From positions 6,662,472 through 6,726,471 of the forward strand of contig NC_059404.1 of the NCBI RefSeq assembly GCF_905220565.1: a stretch of DNA of 64,000 bases, in the 5' to 3' direction. Both the position numbers and the translations under genes were made by a program. This DNA comes from Melitaea cinxia (taxonomy: Eukaryota > Arthropoda > Insecta > Lepidoptera > Nymphalidae). The notes under the pieces are model-generated. The model was given only the letters and a program-made list of their open reading frames with translations, was not told the DNA's origin and did not search any database. This document shows positions 53,873 through 64,000 of the stretch, piece after piece. How positions within the stretch are numbered: position 1 is the first letter of the stretch; each line of letters starts with the position of its first letter.

Positions 53873-54344
53873 TTTCTTCGTTTGCCTGCAATCACAATTA
53901 TTATGTACATTTCTTTTTGTTCTGTTTTTATTCCTATACATTAACCTGGCAGAAATTGACAAGCATGACTACCATTTAGGATGTCGCGAAGACATTTCTC
54001 AGAAACTATACAAATATTCTTAATTATGCACCAAAACAATTTTTTAAAGAATATTTCCATTGCATTGTTGACATCTAGACCATGTAAATGTTTAAATGGT
54101 GTACTAAAAAACCAAGAATTTGAAACTAACATCGAAAGACACGACAAAATAACCAGATTAAGTGGACGTGCGAGATTAGAGGCAAAATGTAAAAGAAAAA
54201 AAAACTGACTTTGAAATTCCAAAATAGATCTTTTCATATAAAAACTGAAAACTGATATTTTTAATATATACACCGCCACTTCTAGTATTAAATCATCTTA
54301 ATGCCGGAGTTAAATTAAAAAATCTATTAATATAGGTTATAAGT
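53873..54344. other. Unassigned DNA with frames open on both strands
   Basis: 53941-54279 is open for 112 codons on the minus strand and 53981-54208 for 75 codons on the plus strand. The plus reading ends Lys/Arg-rich (LEAKCKRKKN). Neither resembles a family I know; possibly a worn transposon piece. Confidence 0.3.
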
Positions 54345-54545
54345 GTGGGACGTCCCGGCCCGCTGGACCGACGATCTACGAACGACGATTGCCGCTGTAG
54401 CCTAAATATTGCATTGCAGTCCACTGCTGGACATAGGTCTCTCCAAATTTGCACCAGACGCCGATTCCGGTTTTCCGCAATCCTAATCCAGTCTACATCG
54501 GCAATCTTTCTCCAATGACCACCCCAAAACTCTCTTTCTTAAAAA
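54345..54545. repeat. Fragment of LINE-derived dispersed repeat
   Basis: Contains GGCCCGCTGGACCGACGATC, then CAGTCCACTGCTGGACATAG and ATCCTAATCCAGTCTACATC, fragments of two commonly linked lepidopteran repeat pieces. Also seen at 14600-14690. Confidence 0.5.
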
Positions 54546-55351
54546 TATATTAAAATCGGTCAATCCGTACAGACTAGATTCTAGTGTTAGTATTTTGTGT
54601 CTAGTGCCATGTTCATTAAGGTATTAGGTATAGTTACTAGACTCTGATTAATAGCATAGCGTTTAATCTATTTTATGAAAGATTAAAAAAAAAACAAAAC
54701 CACCTACATTTACTAGGTGGTCAAAGATCAAAAACATATCATCAAATGCATATACATTTCAATGTTTTTATTTTAGTTTAGCGACCACGATGTTTACAAT
54801 TCAATGAATAAACATCAATTTATAACATTCTAACCATGAAAAATGAAAAAATACCTATGTGTGAAGAACTGCTTAGGGTTTCGATGTATGTGGCCTCTCC
54901 GTACTCTACATTTTGAAACATAAAATATTCCCAAGAGCGGAAATCTTTTTGTACAAATTAATTAATTTATTTCTAAATTAAAATATTAAGACAATATTTT
55001 ATTTATTTATTTATATTTATAATTTAAAATGCTAATGACTTAGCTAAGAAGTAATTGTATTTTTTACTGCCAACTCAGTTAAAACTAACTCATTACTTTT
55101 AAAGCTAGTTTATTGCTTGAATACGTTCTGAAAATTTTCTGTTTAAATGTTTCTAAAATAATGCAGATGAAAACGTTTTGTTTATTTAAACATTCACAAT
55201 TTAGGACATATCCAGTACAATCCTCTATTAGGTATGTATTAATAGGTACTTTACAAAATTCGTACAAATACTGCTACCTTATTAGTAGATAAAATTATCA
55301 TAGGTACATATTATATAATAAACTAGTAAATTTAACTTTAAACATGTTTTT

Positions 55352-55653
55352 AACCGTCTTCAAAAAAGGAGGAGAATGCTCAATTCGACCGTATATATAT
55401 GTATATTTTTTTATCACTGTGTTCGGGGATAACTTCGTCGTTTATGAACCGATTTTAATAATTGTTTTTTTTTTTTTTTTGTTGGAAAGGAGATATCACA
55501 AGAGTGTACCATGATAAGGAAACCAGGATCTGATGATGAAATCCCAGAGAAATTGAGGGGAACCTTCGATTATCGTAGTAACGACTAGTGTGTTTGTTAT
55601 TATTTTTTTTATTGTCTACTTACGTTGTATTATGTCGATATAGTTGAAGTCGG
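55352..55653 (+). mobile_element. AACCGACTTCA element with internal deletion
   Basis: Ends are AACCGTCTTCA and TGAAGTCGGTA. Only about 300 bp remain; the interior between the GAGAAATTGAGGGG segment and the right end is largely deleted. Confidence 0.6.
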
Positions 55654-56156
55654 TATTTTTTTCATTTGCTAGCAAACACAATTACTTATTTCATATATTT
55701 TAAGCGAGATTTGTTTTCAGATTAGGGTTATTCGTCAAGGTTTCTTCAGATTTATCCTAATGTGGAGTGCAGTATACGCAGTTTTAAAAAATGTTACAAG
55801 TTAAATCTGGTTGGTCTCTTTGTATCAAGGGAAATCGTAAGAAGGATAATAAATTAAAACAAGTTTATTAAAAAAATTATTCCAATTTTTTAAAAGTATT
55901 CTCGTAGAAAACACAAACATCATTCAACCCTAACATCAGGGTTTTAAGAAATTTTGTTAGACTGAAAATTAAGATGCCGGCTAGTCTTTTAAAGTCCATT
56001 ATCTTAAAATATGTATGTACCTATCTTTTAAACTTTATCTACATAATTATTCAAAAGACGTAAATTGCTATTTATGTAATAATTACGAAGCCAGGCGCTT
56101 ATAATCTGAGAAACGTTTTACAGGCTTTACCTACGAAAGTTGAAAATGTATGCCGA

Positions 56157-56339
56157 TAGATGGCGCTCTATGTAAATGTATGAAACTACAAAATGTTTGA
56201 CTGTAAAGTCATTTAAACTTTGCACGCATGCATATTAAAAGAAAAATTATACTAATTAATTTATTTAAAATGAGGCTTATTTGATTTAAAAAAAATACAA
56301 ACTGCATCCAGAAAATACTTTACTACAGGGGGCGCTACT
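56157..56339 (+). promoter_or_regulatory. Pair of CTCF-like motifs
   Basis: TAGATGGCGCT at 56157-56167 and ACAGGGGGCGCTAC at 56325-56338 both fit the CTCF core AGRKGGCGC. They lie in the same orientation 170 bp apart, about 4.4 kb downstream of the Abd-B stop. CTCF sites form insulators of the fly Abd-B domain. Caveat: TAGATGGCGC also occurs inside dispersed lepidopteran repeats. Confidence 0.3.
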
Positions 56340-57088
56340 AACACCATTAAATTGTTGCTTGCAACCAGTTTTGTAATGTATAATAAATCCTTATTTATAT
56401 TTTAATTTTACTATTTAAAACTAGTACATGATAAGTTTTTAAAGCAAGTATTAAGTACTAAGTAGCTTTAAACGATTAAAATGGTACCTATATTAAATAA
56501 GCTGTCATCAGCGTATTAGTCATATGATTGTACATTTCTCTTTTTCGAAAATTGTTTAGTTTTCTGTTATATAACCTAGATTGTGATTCATATTTTTAAA
56601 ATATTAATCAAACAATGCATAATTAAATACAGACCTTTTTATATATTTAAATTTTTTGTTTGTTTAATATTATAATATAGACTAACTGTAGAAACGCTCT
56701 TCTGCTTCCCACGTGTTTTATTTTAAGTAATAAAATCACGCATAAATAGAATTATTTTGTGAATACATTTATTAATTAAGGTTTTTATATAAAATAATAT
56801 TTAAATGTCTGAATTTGCCAGTAAATTTTATTAATAGAAACAATTACCTAAAAAATCAATCTCTACAAAAATGTTACGCATATCTAAGGTACTGTTTACA
56901 GGTAAAGCTGTTTGACTCTTCGTTTAAATATATTTAAATGCTTACCATGTACAGTTTATGATAATAATGTAATAGGTAGATTAGATAGCGTACCTTCATT
57001 TACATGCAACTTCGATTACAGTAATTACAATTATCGAGTGAAAGAGATTTTAACTAAGTTTTCCTATTCGAAGATATCATATACTTAC

Positions 57089-57129
57089 CATTTATTTACC
57101 ACCACAGCACAGCCTGGACGGTCGAGCTC
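57089..57129 (-). other. Candidate 41-nt internal exon of an unknown transcript
   Basis: On the minus strand a long pyrimidine tract (CCTCCTCTCTCCCCTCCTC) runs into AAACAG and then the exon GAGCTCGACCG...; the exon ends at AAATG followed by GTAAGTAT, a near-perfect 5' splice site. Frame 0 is open and reads ELDRPGCAVVVNK, leaving two bases (TG) at the 3' end. It lies 3.5 kb downstream of the Abd-B stop, on the same strand. The complementary strand also offers an acceptor (CCACCACAG at 57098-57106) and a donor (GAGG/GTGAGTG at 57157-57158), so orientation is not certain, but the minus-strand signals are stronger. No protein family is recognised; it may be an exon of a non-coding RNA. Confidence 0.35.
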
Positions 57130-58547
57130 CTGTTTGAGGAGAGGGGAGAGAGGAGGGTGAGTGCCATTACAGGAACGAGGTTTACGTATAATAACTGAAG
57201 TCGTAGTACGTGGCACATTGCTAGTGTAAGATATAGATATATTTCAGCAGGTCACTTAGAATTTATACGCTAGCCTTAATGCACCTGTTTCTTAAAGTGT
57301 TTCTAGCTTAGAACTCTATCAGATTTTAATTGATGATGAAATGGAAGACCATATTATTATCTACACTATATGAACTAGGTAGTTTCCTTTTTTTGTTGTC
57401 ATTACCTCAATAACTACTGAGCTATTTTTTATTGTTATATAAAAAGCGAATATACGTATAAAACTTGTTTAACCTTCCTATTTATAACACATAGCGTTTT
57501 AACTTCGAGACCTACACTAAGCCATAGCATAACTCATTGAGATCCTCTTGCTATGTTAAACTCTCAAGATAATGTAGAAAAAGGTAACGGTGGTGCATTA
57601 AACTAGAAATACCAAATCTAACCTATTATTTGTTTCTATTAGAATTAAACAACTTGTGTTATTAAAAAGTAACTCAAAGTAACTTAGCTTTCCTTTTTTA
57701 CAATATTCAACGTGTAATAGTATAGGTAGGAGGAATAGATGGCAGGCCTTTTAATTACACATTGAGGTATAAACCCTAATGACAAACTGCAATGCAAGCT
57801 TAACAAATATAATACGTTTAAATCTGGAAACTGAAGGAAAGGAGGCATTTGGAACTAGCACATACACGATTTGTTCACAAGTTAGAAAAATGTTGGAGTA
57901 AAGAAAATAATCGGAGACACGACGAAATATTTAATTCTTTTCCCTTTCATACATTCTTTTCTAAATTCGTCATAAAACTGTCGAGAGCACATTCATTTAA
58001 TTATACATTATTACTTAACAAGAACTCACACGGCGGTGTGACTTGAACTACATTAATTTATCTGTACAATGATAATTACGAGACCTTTAATCATTACAAT
58101 TATATAGTTTAGAAGAATCACTAGATGCGATGTCTACTGAAATTAAATAATTTTTACATTAGTACTATCTGAAAAGTATGTCTATAATTATTTTTTTAAA
58201 TCTTTGTCTCTTACAAAATCTATTAAAATTAAACAATCGTTGATTTTATCGTATGGTTTAAATAATTTTAGTCATTAAATATATTTTTTCACTTAATTTC
58301 GGTTGCGATTTAATTTCCTCGACATTTCACTTTGCTTTTCAGATAGTAAAATAGTTTTACAGATTAAGTAGAAAATGGCATCAAATCAATTTGCAAACAT
58401 TGAAAGTGTGCAAGAATATTTTAAATACAAATCGCTTTCTTGGTTAAGACATGGCCACATAAATTCATTATATGTGTAGGTATATCAAAATTTTACAAAC
58501 ATTTTGCATTATTTTGCAAAACAATTAAAATTCACAAAAATATATAA
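57130..58547. other. Abd-B 3' flank, GA-rich tract then nothing recognised
   Basis: GAGGAGAGGGGAGAGAGG at 57136-57153 is a purine tract that could bind GAGA factor; on the minus strand it is the polypyrimidine tract of the candidate exon. The remainder is AT-rich without features. Confidence 0.45.
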
Positions 58548-58551
58548 TTAA

Positions 58552-59129
58552 GTAGGGTGGGGGAAACGTAAGTCTTCATTTTTACCATTATTTATTCGAT
58601 TTTCTGAATGAAGTGTTTGAAATATTATGTGAAATTTTTAAGTGAATCGAAGCAAAACTAACTACAAAATCGATCTGTTTAAATGTTGAAGCTTCAAAAA
58701 GAAGAAGTTCATAGCTTACGAGGTAACGCTGGATAGTTTTTATCAAATTTGTTAATACTTTTAAATTTTACATTATAATAATAAATGTGTCCTTTTGTGG
58801 CATAAATCTTGTTTATCAATTCAAATATTTACCAAAAAGTAAAAAATTGAAAGATTGTAAAATCCTCCAAGCGTTACATGGGAAAGACGTTACCTACAAA
58901 ATAACTATGATTTTTTGAGTTCAGATGATCGAGCACAAACAGCATAAAACTTTTTTCTGAGACACTTCCAAGAATTTGCTGCTATAGCTGTATTTTTAAA
59001 TATTTCTTCATAAAAATTTCACATAGTATTTTTCAAATGTTAAGTAATGTATGTATCGTTTTCATAGACATATTTTAACAGTTTAAAATATACCTTTCTT
59101 GCCCGAATTAAAGGTAACCCCATCCCTCC
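58552..59129. mobile_element. Possible piggyBac-type MITE at TTAA
   Basis: The 578-bp block lies between TTAA at 58548-58551 and TTAA at 59130-59133. Its ends, GTAGGGTGGGGG and (reversed) GGAGGGATGGGG, form short imperfect inverted repeats. TTAA duplication is the signature of piggyBac-type transposition. No transposase frame. Confidence 0.4.
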
Positions 59130-59792
59130 TTAAGGATAAGTAATCGTTTCACTGTCATAACAGAGTATTTTGTTCTTCAAGAGACAAACCTGCGAAACCA
59201 AGAAGTGAGTTACGAAATAACAGTCATATGGCCACACCCTTGCAATCGAATTGCTACCAATACACGGAGATATCTAAAATGCTTGCACTTATGTAGAAAT
59301 TCGGTTACCTAGACGAGGTCGCCATTTTGTACAAAACACCTATACACTCTTATTATGTTACGGACAATACAGATTTAATGAAATAGTTTGAAGTAAATTA
59401 CTAATTTTAAGATAGAACATTCATTACATAGATATAAGATAAAATAGGGAAGATGCAGCTAGTAATTTTATAGTAATTCTATCGTTACATTCTAAGACTG
59501 AATGATTCACGTTTCTACGCCTCGTATCGTATAGCAATCTATTACAACAGGTATCTATTACACCATAACATTACTTTAAACATCTGTACAGTGTACATCT
59601 AATAGTCACGATTTACTTCGATGTACTAGAGATACATCTTATATTTATTACATAGAGTGCTATTTTTGTGTATATAAATAAATAATAAAATATTTAACTA
59701 AAACAAAAAATAAAAAGCAATAGACAGGCCTAAGCGAACAGTACAATGAGTCAATAGGGGACAATATTAATGCACTTGCCCATACTACCTAA

Positions 59793-60659
59793 TTTATTGA
59801 TTATAACATCAACTTTAATAGTTTCAAAAAAAGTAATAACAGTAACTTATGCGTAATTCTACTGGAACCGAGTTAAAGCTTTGTCAGAAATCCACGATTT
59901 AAATAACAAAATTTACGAATAATGAAATATATAAAAAGAAAATAAACATTAATAAATATTTGATCATATTGCGAAAATTGATAATATTTTTATAAGTAAG
60001 GACAAACCGACATCGATGCTACGTTTAATATTAGGTGTGGCGATGTGGGCCGCCTTCACCGCCCGGTCACACGAGATTTATATTATAACTGCCACCAAAG
60101 CAACCCGACTCATTCAACAATTTGGTAACGAAAATAAAAATTAACCATCCTCTGAACAGCGAATACAACAATAAAGCAGTCTCACAAAATATTTTACAAA
60201 AATTCATTTTTAATAAACTATCTAGATACAATAATTCATAGGTGACGTTATCAATGTCGTAATTCGATGCTTAAATGAATTTAAATACTTATGTATTTAA
60301 CGCTATGCTAGATATTATCAATATCAGGAATCGTTACCTACTTATGTACTTAGTCTCGTTAAAATTACAGAAAATAATTTCGTAATTAATACTATACACA
60401 AATCGACAACACAATTTATCTTACTATGAGATTCTCTGGGACTCGCGGCGCACGGGCGCGGGCGCGTCCGGTAAGCGTCCATTACGTACGGAACGGTACA
60501 GCGATACTTTCCTGAGTCCGCTACAACCTGGTGAACCTTGCGGGCTTTAAGTACGTCCTCCGAGCACAAAACACTTGAGTCCTTCGTGGAACCTTACCTC
60601 CGTCTGATTTAGCTAGCTATACCGTGGTGAAGGGGATAAGTCCCAGAGAAAGGCGCGGG
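59793..60659 (-). other. Abd-B: Probable Abd-B 3' UTR
   Basis: The DNA following the TGA is non-coding in all frames. On the minus strand, candidate poly(A) signals are ATTAAA at 60207-60212 and 60025-60030, and AATAAA at 59793-59798, about 0.87 kb after the stop; further AATAAA words follow. Which one is used cannot be told, and fly Abd-B 3' UTRs are several kilobases long, so the true end may lie further left. A CpG-rich patch at 60420-60480 and a GC-rich patch near 60035-60070 stand out. A splice-donor-like GGAG/GTAAGG lies at 60597-60598, 62 nt past the stop. Confidence 0.45.
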
Positions 60660-61054
60660 TCACTGATGGTGCTTGGCAGGCGGCGCGTGGTGCAGCGCCA
60701 CGTGGTGCGGCGCGTGGTGGTGGCCCGCGTGATGGTTGTGGTTGTTCGCGTTCGAATTGTTGTTATTATTCTGAGCCGCTTGCGCCGCCTGCCGCTGCGA
60801 GTTCTTTTTATTCTTCATTCGTCGATTTTGAAACCATATTTTTACTTGTCTCTCTGTGAGGTTGAGGTTCCGCGCGAGTTCCCATCTCTTCTGCTTCGAT
60901 ACGTACGCATTGAACAGAAATTCTTTCTCTAGTTCGAGGGTTTGAAATTTCGAGTATGGTTTGCGTTTTTTACGCACAGTGACTTGTCCGGTCCAATCCA
61001 GGGGGTTCGATGAGCCGCAACCGACGCCGACGCCCACTGACATCGACAGAGATC
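60660..61054 (-). CDS. Abd-B: Abdominal-B homeobox protein, terminal coding exon (3' part of gene)
   Basis: Posterior Hox transcription factor; in insects it specifies the posterior abdomen and genital segments and acts in the nucleus as a sequence-specific DNA-binding protein. The exon encodes a short Gly/Val/Ser linker, then NPLDWTGQ, the tryptophan motif that stands in for the YPWM hexapeptide in the Abd-B class. A complete 60-residue homeodomain follows (60977-60798), from VRKKRKPYSKFQTLELEKEF to the recognition helix ERQVKIWFQNRRMKNKKNS. The tail is Gln/Ala, then poly-Asn, then His-rich, ending PAKHHQ and TGA at 60662-60660. Against the fly homeodomain I recall, the only clear change is NLQL to NLNL. 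The start was set by the splice site: the minus strand reads a pyrimidine-rich TTTCTCTTTTGTGTAG, then GATCTCTG, so the exon begins at 61054 after a phase-1 intron. The open frame continues into the intron to an ATG at 61094, which I reject as the start. The N-terminal exons lie beyond the window. Identity is very secure; the exact 5' edge is inferred. Confidence 0.97.
60798..60977 (-). other. Abd-B: Homeobox of Abd-B
   Basis: This 180-bp segment encodes the homeodomain. The N-terminal arm VRKKRKPY, helix-1 core FQTLELEKEFLFNAYVS, and helix 3 with Trp48, Phe49, Asn51 and Arg53 (KIWFQNRRMK) are all intact. Gln50 is present, as in HOM-C proteins, and Lys-Lys-Arg-Lys in the arm is typical of the Abd-B/Hox9-13 class. 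It is not split by an intron. Confidence 0.97.
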
Positions 61055-64000
61055 CTACACAAAAGAGAAATGGTAAGAAAAATGAGCACAGCATAGTTTA
61101 GGACTTAGAATTACATGTAAATACTAAATTCCATATTTTAATTATAAATCATTTTTGACTTTTTAACATTTATGTAATATATCTCAAGTTATATGATAAG
61201 TGAAAGAGTTAGGAATACGTTGCGGTAGGTTGCAATTACTCGTAAGCCCATCACATACCATGGCTGACCGTTTAAATTATCTAGCGATTACTATGCAGCG
61301 GAGAAACAATAGTAGCGATGGTGCGTTAGAAGTGAAATATAGCTCAATTTATTTGAGCGGTTCCTTTGATGACATCACCGCCCATAAACTTTATATGCAG
61401 CCCACGGCCTTCTCGATACTCGATGCTGCCAACACACTGCACCATTTCCTATCATTTAGAATGATATTCTCTGTTGCGAAATAGATGCTGCATTGTCTAA
61501 AGGATGAGCGCACGTCGTTTCGTAATACATTTGAATGTTTCCTAGCAATGTTTATGCTCTTTGTACAACTAGCCAGTTAAACCCTTCAGTATAAGTCACT
61601 CTTCATAAACCTCAATTGCTTGAATAGGTTTAAATAAACTGACCAAGAATGTAGTAAGGCAACGTGATCATTCACTAATGATCACTATTTCCTCATGTTG
61701 ATTTATGTTAAAAAGCGCTTTGAGAGCACTGACCATGGCACAACACACCTGTGGCTAGTAATAAGTAATGAATAAGGACATTTTAAATTTAATTCTGATT
61801 CCGTTTAAACTTAAACTTTTGCAAAATATGTTTTGCATTTGAAAATTGCCTTACAATAACGCTGTGATAAGTAGAGTACTGCGTACTTTTTTTTTCATCT
61901 TATATTTATCAAATAGTTAAATACCCTTAAAGTTTCCAATTACAATATTTATTAAAACGCGCTGATATAGTATGTTTAATAATTGGTGTATGTATAAATA
62001 AAAAAACTTATCACACCTCGCATTCTAGAGTGTTACATGCAATAGTAACCACTTCGATGAATACAAATTTGTAATTACTAGACCAATTCAGAATCTGATA
62101 GGCATTTTATATTCAAAGATCATGTTGTAGAATGTAGTCTCATACCATATCTGCACATTTACAGTGCCTTCGATCCAATACAATCGACATATTTACGTTC
62201 ATACTGACGTCTATCGTGATCGTACCGTAATTACCTTTAAGTTACATAAGTTACAAATAAGTTTTTGTCTGTGTAATTACGTAATGTCGTTGCTCTTAGT
62301 GTGTTAGGTTGAACTATCTTATATTTATATATATTTCGAAATAAATAAAATATAATTCGTCTCTGATCGCAATTAATTAATTTTAACTTCATTTCCGACT
62401 TAATATGTAAAAAGTCAGGTAGCAAAAACGCTATCATCAAATAAATGTAAGATCTTTATTAAAATTGTAACATCTTCATTTAAACCCAACATTCGAAATG
62501 CAAAACGATCACCAGTAAAATATGTAAATCCTTTCGCGGCTTAATGGATTATAACGGTTCATTTAAAATTGATACATTTATTATAATGAATACGATTAGT
62601 TTTAATTTGAGCACAAAATCAGCGCTTCAACGGTGTCGTGAAAGAAACAATTGTTCAAATAGAACATAATGACAAGTCGAGTTGTCAATTATATGAGGAT
62701 AGGTAGCGATCAGAGGCAATAAAAGTGCGGGTTCCGTTCGACCGTAAAAGCTACCTACCCGACCGCGGCTCGACTATCTCGTGTATTTTGATTTGTTGAG
62801 CCCTACCTTACACCTTAAATTAAAGGATTAAAGTTCAATTTCCCTTGGAGGAACATTTGACATTTGTATCTGTGTCATTTCAGTTATCGCTTTAAAATGA
62901 CATACTATTTTGCAACTTCATATTGTATGAATTAATTTTTCTTATACGGAAATGTTAAGTACAATATTTTATTTTATTAGTATTTATTTAATAGGCAAGT
63001 GATTGTCACTAACTCGCAAATAAATAATATTTGTTCTGTATATTTTGCACGCGAAATTAGTAGAGCGAATGAAGAAAGCGCAACTGACTAATCGCTAAGT
63101 CTTGCTCTCGAGCTGCTCATAACTGTTCCTGAGACTGCTCGTAGGCTATAAATGCACAAATCAAAGTCAATGTCAACCTCAGGTGGGCCGTAAACACACA
63201 ATCATAAAGTGACGTGAACACTCATATAACTTTTTCAACAATTGTTTCCTTTTAATGGCCCATTATATGCGCGCTTTACGCAAAATTATGTTAAAGTTAC
63301 ACGTCTGCCGTAACAGTGGCGCGATAAACTCATCTTTATGGTTAGGCGGCGATCGAAAGCGAACTAGCGCCGACCGTTTATGAATGAATGTTTTTTATTG
63401 TTCTTATATTGACTTGATTGTGCCTAATTACAACTTACTAGCGATTTCGGGTAGGAACCAGTATTATTATTGCATATCTATGACGTAGTTTTACGATATC
63501 ATAAAACTGATACACATCTACGACAAGTGTACCGCTCTCGTATGCGTTTCTCGCCACGGGCTCTAGTTTTTTATCACCTCATCAGCCTAAACAGTGTTTA
63601 TTGTAGCAATATTTGGTTTATTGCCACTACTCAAAGATCGGTTTATTGTCTTAGCGCTCAGGTATCGTGTTTATTTATTAGTTATACATTTTTATTAGCG
63701 CTTTATTTTATGTAAACTTTAATTTATTGTCGGTAGTATAGCGCCGTTAAACATTGCCTATAAAACGATGCTTACGGTTCGTTTTTAAACATTTGTAGCA
63801 CGTGTTTCGTTCATTCATCAAATTTATGGCGCACTGTGGGAAAATGTTTTGATTGTGTCTTTTTTACCTTCGAAGGAACACTGCTTCTGATCACTCGAGT
63901 ACTCATCTTTACTATATCATCGTTTCTTCTTAGACTTCATACTATATATAGAGATAGTGAATATTTTTAAAGATATCTAAATACTGTTGTCGTAATTCTT
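61055..64000 (-). other. Abd-B: Abd-B intron (partial), with 3' splice site
   Basis: The sequence upstream of the homeobox exon, read on the minus strand, ends in a polypyrimidine run and TAG at 61055-61057, a normal acceptor. No recognisable Abd-B N-terminal coding exon occurs up to the window edge, so the intron is at least 2.9 kb. It contains possible control DNA. A TTTATGG word, the preferred site of Abd-B-class homeodomains, occurs on the minus strand at 61382-61388 and on the plus strand at 63335-63341. A GC-richer stretch at 62700-62780 holds CAATAAAA. A 74-codon plus-strand frame from ATG 61260 has a good start context but no recognisable similarity and is probably chance. Confidence 0.8.

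Noticed and set aside
53941..54279. 112-codon minus and 75-codon plus frames
   Set aside because: Open on both strands, no recognisable domain, wedged between two transposon pieces.
55770..55785. CAGTATACG word as part of a miR-iab-4 hairpin
   Set aside because: The match to the conserved miRNA stops after nine bases and no complementary arm lies nearby.
56912..57160. 82-codon plus-strand frame ending RRGERGG
   Set aside because: The ending is the GA tract read in frame; the rest is AT-driven. The minus-strand splice reading explains the tract better.
60624..60932. 102-codon plus-strand frame opposite the Abd-B exon
   Set aside because: It is the antisense shadow of the His/Asn-rich tail and homeobox; the Val/Arg-rich reading comes from the reversed His codons.
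61055..61094. Upstream ATG at 61094 as Abd-B start
   Set aside because: The 13 codons before the splice site (MLCSFFLPFLFCV) lie in the intron polypyrimidine tract; Abd-B has long N-terminal exons elsewhere.
1..64000. CRISPR arrays, rRNA, operons, prokaryotic signals
   Set aside because: None seen; the window is animal nuclear DNA.

Overview
The window is AT-rich, intron- and repeat-laden animal DNA. It holds one gene that can be named with confidence: the terminal coding exon of the posterior Hox gene Abdominal-B (Abd-B), on the minus strand at 60660-61054. The homeodomain differs from the fly Abd-B homeodomain, as I remember it, at about one position. The surrounding DNA looks lepidopteran (moth or butterfly). 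It carries fragments of non-LTR retrotransposons, a short inverted-repeat family starting AACCGACTTC, a tRNA-headed SINE, and very many TAGGTA/TACCTA words, all of which I associate with Lepidoptera. No species can be named.

Layout. 61055-64000 is Abd-B intron (the exon has a clear 3' splice site at 61055/61056); no upstream Abd-B exon was recognised. 60660-61054 encodes the homeodomain and a His/Asn-rich C-terminus. About 59.8-60.66 kb is the likely 3' UTR. Everything to the left (1-59.8 kb) is Abd-B 3' flank. In the usual insect Hox order it lies between Abd-B and abd-A, so abd-A should lie beyond the left edge. No abd-A homeobox, and no miR-iab-4/iab-8 hairpin, was found here. The 60 kb flank is non-coding apart from decayed transposons (clearest LINE coding remnants at 23256-23950 and 28326-28920; SINE at 39393-39665; inverted-repeat elements at 15955, 29754, 31885, 40574, 43463, 53517, 55352 and 58552).

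The most interesting unexplained signal is a set of exon-like segments on the minus strand, the same strand as Abd-B, scattered through this flank. They are a 41-nt segment at 57089-57129 with strong acceptor and donor, a 160-nt GC-rich segment at 49172-49331 with acceptor and donor, an initiator-plus-donor segment at 48623-48745, a TATA-plus-donor segment at 38466-38687, and a possible donor inside the Abd-B 3' UTR at 60597. Together they suggest a spliced long transcript running from Abd-B toward abd-A. That is the place and direction of the Drosophila iab-8/MSA non-coding RNA, or of distal 5' exons of abd-A. This is inference from splice-signal reading only.

Other regulatory candidates are two CpG-rich promoter-like islands (38.4-38.95 kb and 48.4-48.9 kb), four same-orientation CTCF-like motifs (27.4, 37.4, 56.16 and 56.33 kb), a GAGA/PHO cluster at 51.1 kb, and a dense cluster of TAGteam-like words at 35.0-36.6 kb. 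All splice, promoter and motif calls were made by eye with no search or alignment.
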